A DNA stretch of 64,000 nucleotides, taken from contig NW_027480534.1 in the NCBI RefSeq assembly GCF_051401765.1, positions 124,001 to 188,000 of the forward strand. The letters are read 5' to 3'. The notes beneath the pieces are model-generated. The model did not search any database. It had not been told where the DNA came from and worked only from the letters and a program-made list of their open reading frames with translations. Origin of the DNA: Calliopsis andreniformis. Lineage: Eukaryota; Arthropoda; Insecta; Hymenoptera; Andrenidae. The first letter of the stretch is position 1, and each line of letters opens with the position of its first letter. Made by a program: the position numbers and the translations under genes. Below, one piece after another: positions 62,687 through 64,000 of the stretch.

Positions 62687-64000
62687 GAATTGAGGATATT
62701 CTATTGAGAATTGAGGGTTGGCAACTGATTGTTGAGGACTGAGGGCTGAGGATTGAGGGTTGAGGATTGAGGATCGAGGATTGACGGTTGAGGATTGAGG
62801 ATTGAGAATGGAAGATTCAAGACAGAGGACTGGGTGTTGAGGATTGAGTGTTGAGAATTGATGTTTGAGGATTGGGATTTGATTACTGTATATTGTGGAT
62901 TGAGTATTGAACCATGAGGCTTCAGGATATTCTATTGAGTATTGAGAAGTGATGATTGATGGTTGAGTATTGAGTATTGATGATTGAGTACTGAGGGTTG
63001 AGGATTGCGGACGAGGACTGACGGTTGAGGATTGACGATTGAGGATTGAGGATTGAGGATTGAGGACTGAGGATTGATGACTGAGGATTGAGGACTGAGG
63101 ATTGAGGATTGAAGTTTGAGTATTGAGGATTGAAGATTGAGGATTGAGGATTGAGGATTGAGGATTGAGGATTGAGGATGAGGGCTGAGGATTGAGGATT
63201 GAGGATTGAGGATTGAGGATTGAAGATTGAGTATTGATGATTGCAGATTGAGGATTGAGGATTGAGGGTTGAGGACTGAGGACGAGTACTGACGGTTGAG
63301 GACTGAGGTTTGAGGATTGAGGGTTGAGGATTGAGGACTGTGGGTAGAGGATTGTGGATTGAGGATTGAGCATTGAGGACTGAGGATTGAGGATTGAGGA
63401 TTGAGGACTGAGGATTGACGATTGAGTATTGAGGATTGAGGATTGATGACTGAGGATTGAGGATTGAGGATTGAGCATTGAAGATTGAGGATTGGGGACA
63501 GAGGATTGAAGATTGAGGGTTGAGGACTGAGGATTGAGGATTGAAGATTGAGTATTGAGTATTGAAGATTGAGGATTGTGGATTGAGGATTGAGGATTGA
63601 GGATGAGGGCTGAGGGTTGAGGATTGAGGTTTGAGGACTGAGGACTGAGGGTTGAGGATTGAGAATTGAGGATTGAGGATTGAGGATTGAGGATTGAGGA
63701 TTGAAGATTGAGTATTGAGCATGGAATATTGAGGATTGAGGATTGAGGATTGACGCTTGAGGATTGAGGCTTGAGGATGGAGGATTGACGAGAGAGGACT
63801 GAGTATTGAGGATTGATGGCTGAGGGTTGTGTGTTGAATATTGAGGATTGAGGATTGAGGATTGTGGATTGAGGATTGAGGATTGAAGATTGAGTATTAA
63901 TGATTGAAGATTGAGGATTGAGGATTGAGGTTTGAGGATTGAGGACGAGGACTGACGGTTGAGGATTGAGGTTTGAGGATTGAGGATTGAGGATTGAGGA
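62687..64000 (+). repeat. Right-edge mosaic with F 62687 and E 62918
   Basis: F at 62687 keeps the GGCAACTGATTGTTG tail and E follows at 62918. After that I see no landmark for more than 1 kb up to the window edge, only variant heptamers. About 63410-63550 resembles 52030-52160 (GGGGACAGAGG), and about 63717 to the end follows 51504 onward. Confidence 0.6.

Larger units (their letters stand above)
1..64000 (+). repeat. Heptameric satellite array filling the window
   Basis: Every part of the window reads as back-to-back copies of a 7-bp unit, consensus TGAGGAT. Frequent variants are TGAAGAT, TGAGTAT, TGAGAAT, TGATGAT, TGAGGGT, TGAGGAC, TGAGGTT and TGGGGAT. The + strand consensus contains no cytosine, so the two strands differ strongly in composition. 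The array neither starts nor ends inside the window, so its true length is unknown. No stretch of unique sequence longer than a few heptamers was seen. The organism, function and transcription state cannot be read from the sequence. A structural satellite is the simplest description. Confidence 0.97.

Noticed and set aside
1..64000. CRISPR array
   Set aside because: The repeats are 7 bp and contiguous. Nothing behaves as a spacer, the landmarks are related to each other, and no cas gene is present.
1..64000. Telomere
   Set aside because: TGAGGAT is G-rich on one strand and 7 bp like TTTAGGG, but units are highly variable, organised in higher-order repeats with landmarks, and the array does not end in the window. 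No telomere known to me uses this unit.
1..64000. tRNA, rRNA or other structured RNA genes
   Set aside because: No conserved rRNA or tRNA motifs are present. With almost no C on the + strand, extended base-paired structures cannot form outside the short landmark hairpins.
1..64000. G-quadruplex-forming array
   Set aside because: Most G runs are only two bases long, spaced by five, so three-tetrad structures are not predicted. Weak two-tetrad forms remain possible but unsupported.

Overview
The whole 64-kb window is one uninterrupted tandem-repeat (satellite) array. The unit is a degenerate heptamer, consensus TGAGGAT on the + strand (ATCCTCA on the - strand). I found no gene, no tRNA or rRNA, no recognisable mobile element, no CRISPR array and no stretch of ordinary unique DNA. 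The long open frames on the - strand are a property of the heptamer. ATCCTCA tandems contain no stop in any of three frames and always read as the same heptapeptide, SSILNPQ, while every + strand heptamer carries TGA. I do not regard any of them as genes.

The array has order above the heptamer. About every 190-850 bp there is a diverged landmark of four or five heptamers built around GAATTCAGGATATTCTATTG. The landmarks fall into nine recognisable classes, called A-I here, defined by the bases on each side of the GAATTC core. In the left part (1 to about 11.9 kb) they follow the order A-B-C in a higher-order repeat of 1,208 bp (A to B 433, B to C 342, C to A 433). There are also longer versions containing an extra 216-bp B unit. 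From about 11.9 kb on, a second family dominates, with fixed steps F to D or G of 280 bp, D to E 272, G to H 188 and A to C 189.

The array has also been reshuffled as large blocks. The clearest is an 8.78-kb tandem duplication (31113-39893 and 39894-48681), in which I could find only one substitution and one added heptamer. Other block copies have offsets of 3,428, 5,106, 7,508, 6,222, 4,778, 8,694, about 14,571, about 14,270, 30,578, 2,105 and about 35,000 bp. At least two block junctions (27425 and 39894) are hybrid landmarks, with a left half of one class and a right half of another. This is what unequal exchange between landmarks would leave.

The host cannot be identified from this sequence. 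A single-family array of at least 64 kb with higher-order repeats is most like eukaryotic satellite DNA (heterochromatin or pericentromere). Short heptamer arrays of related kind also occur between genes in some bacterial assemblies, from general memory and not checked, so a prokaryotic origin is not excluded. Block edges below were read by eye and are good to about 10-20 bp. Landmark positions always mean the first base of GAATTC or its mutated equivalent.
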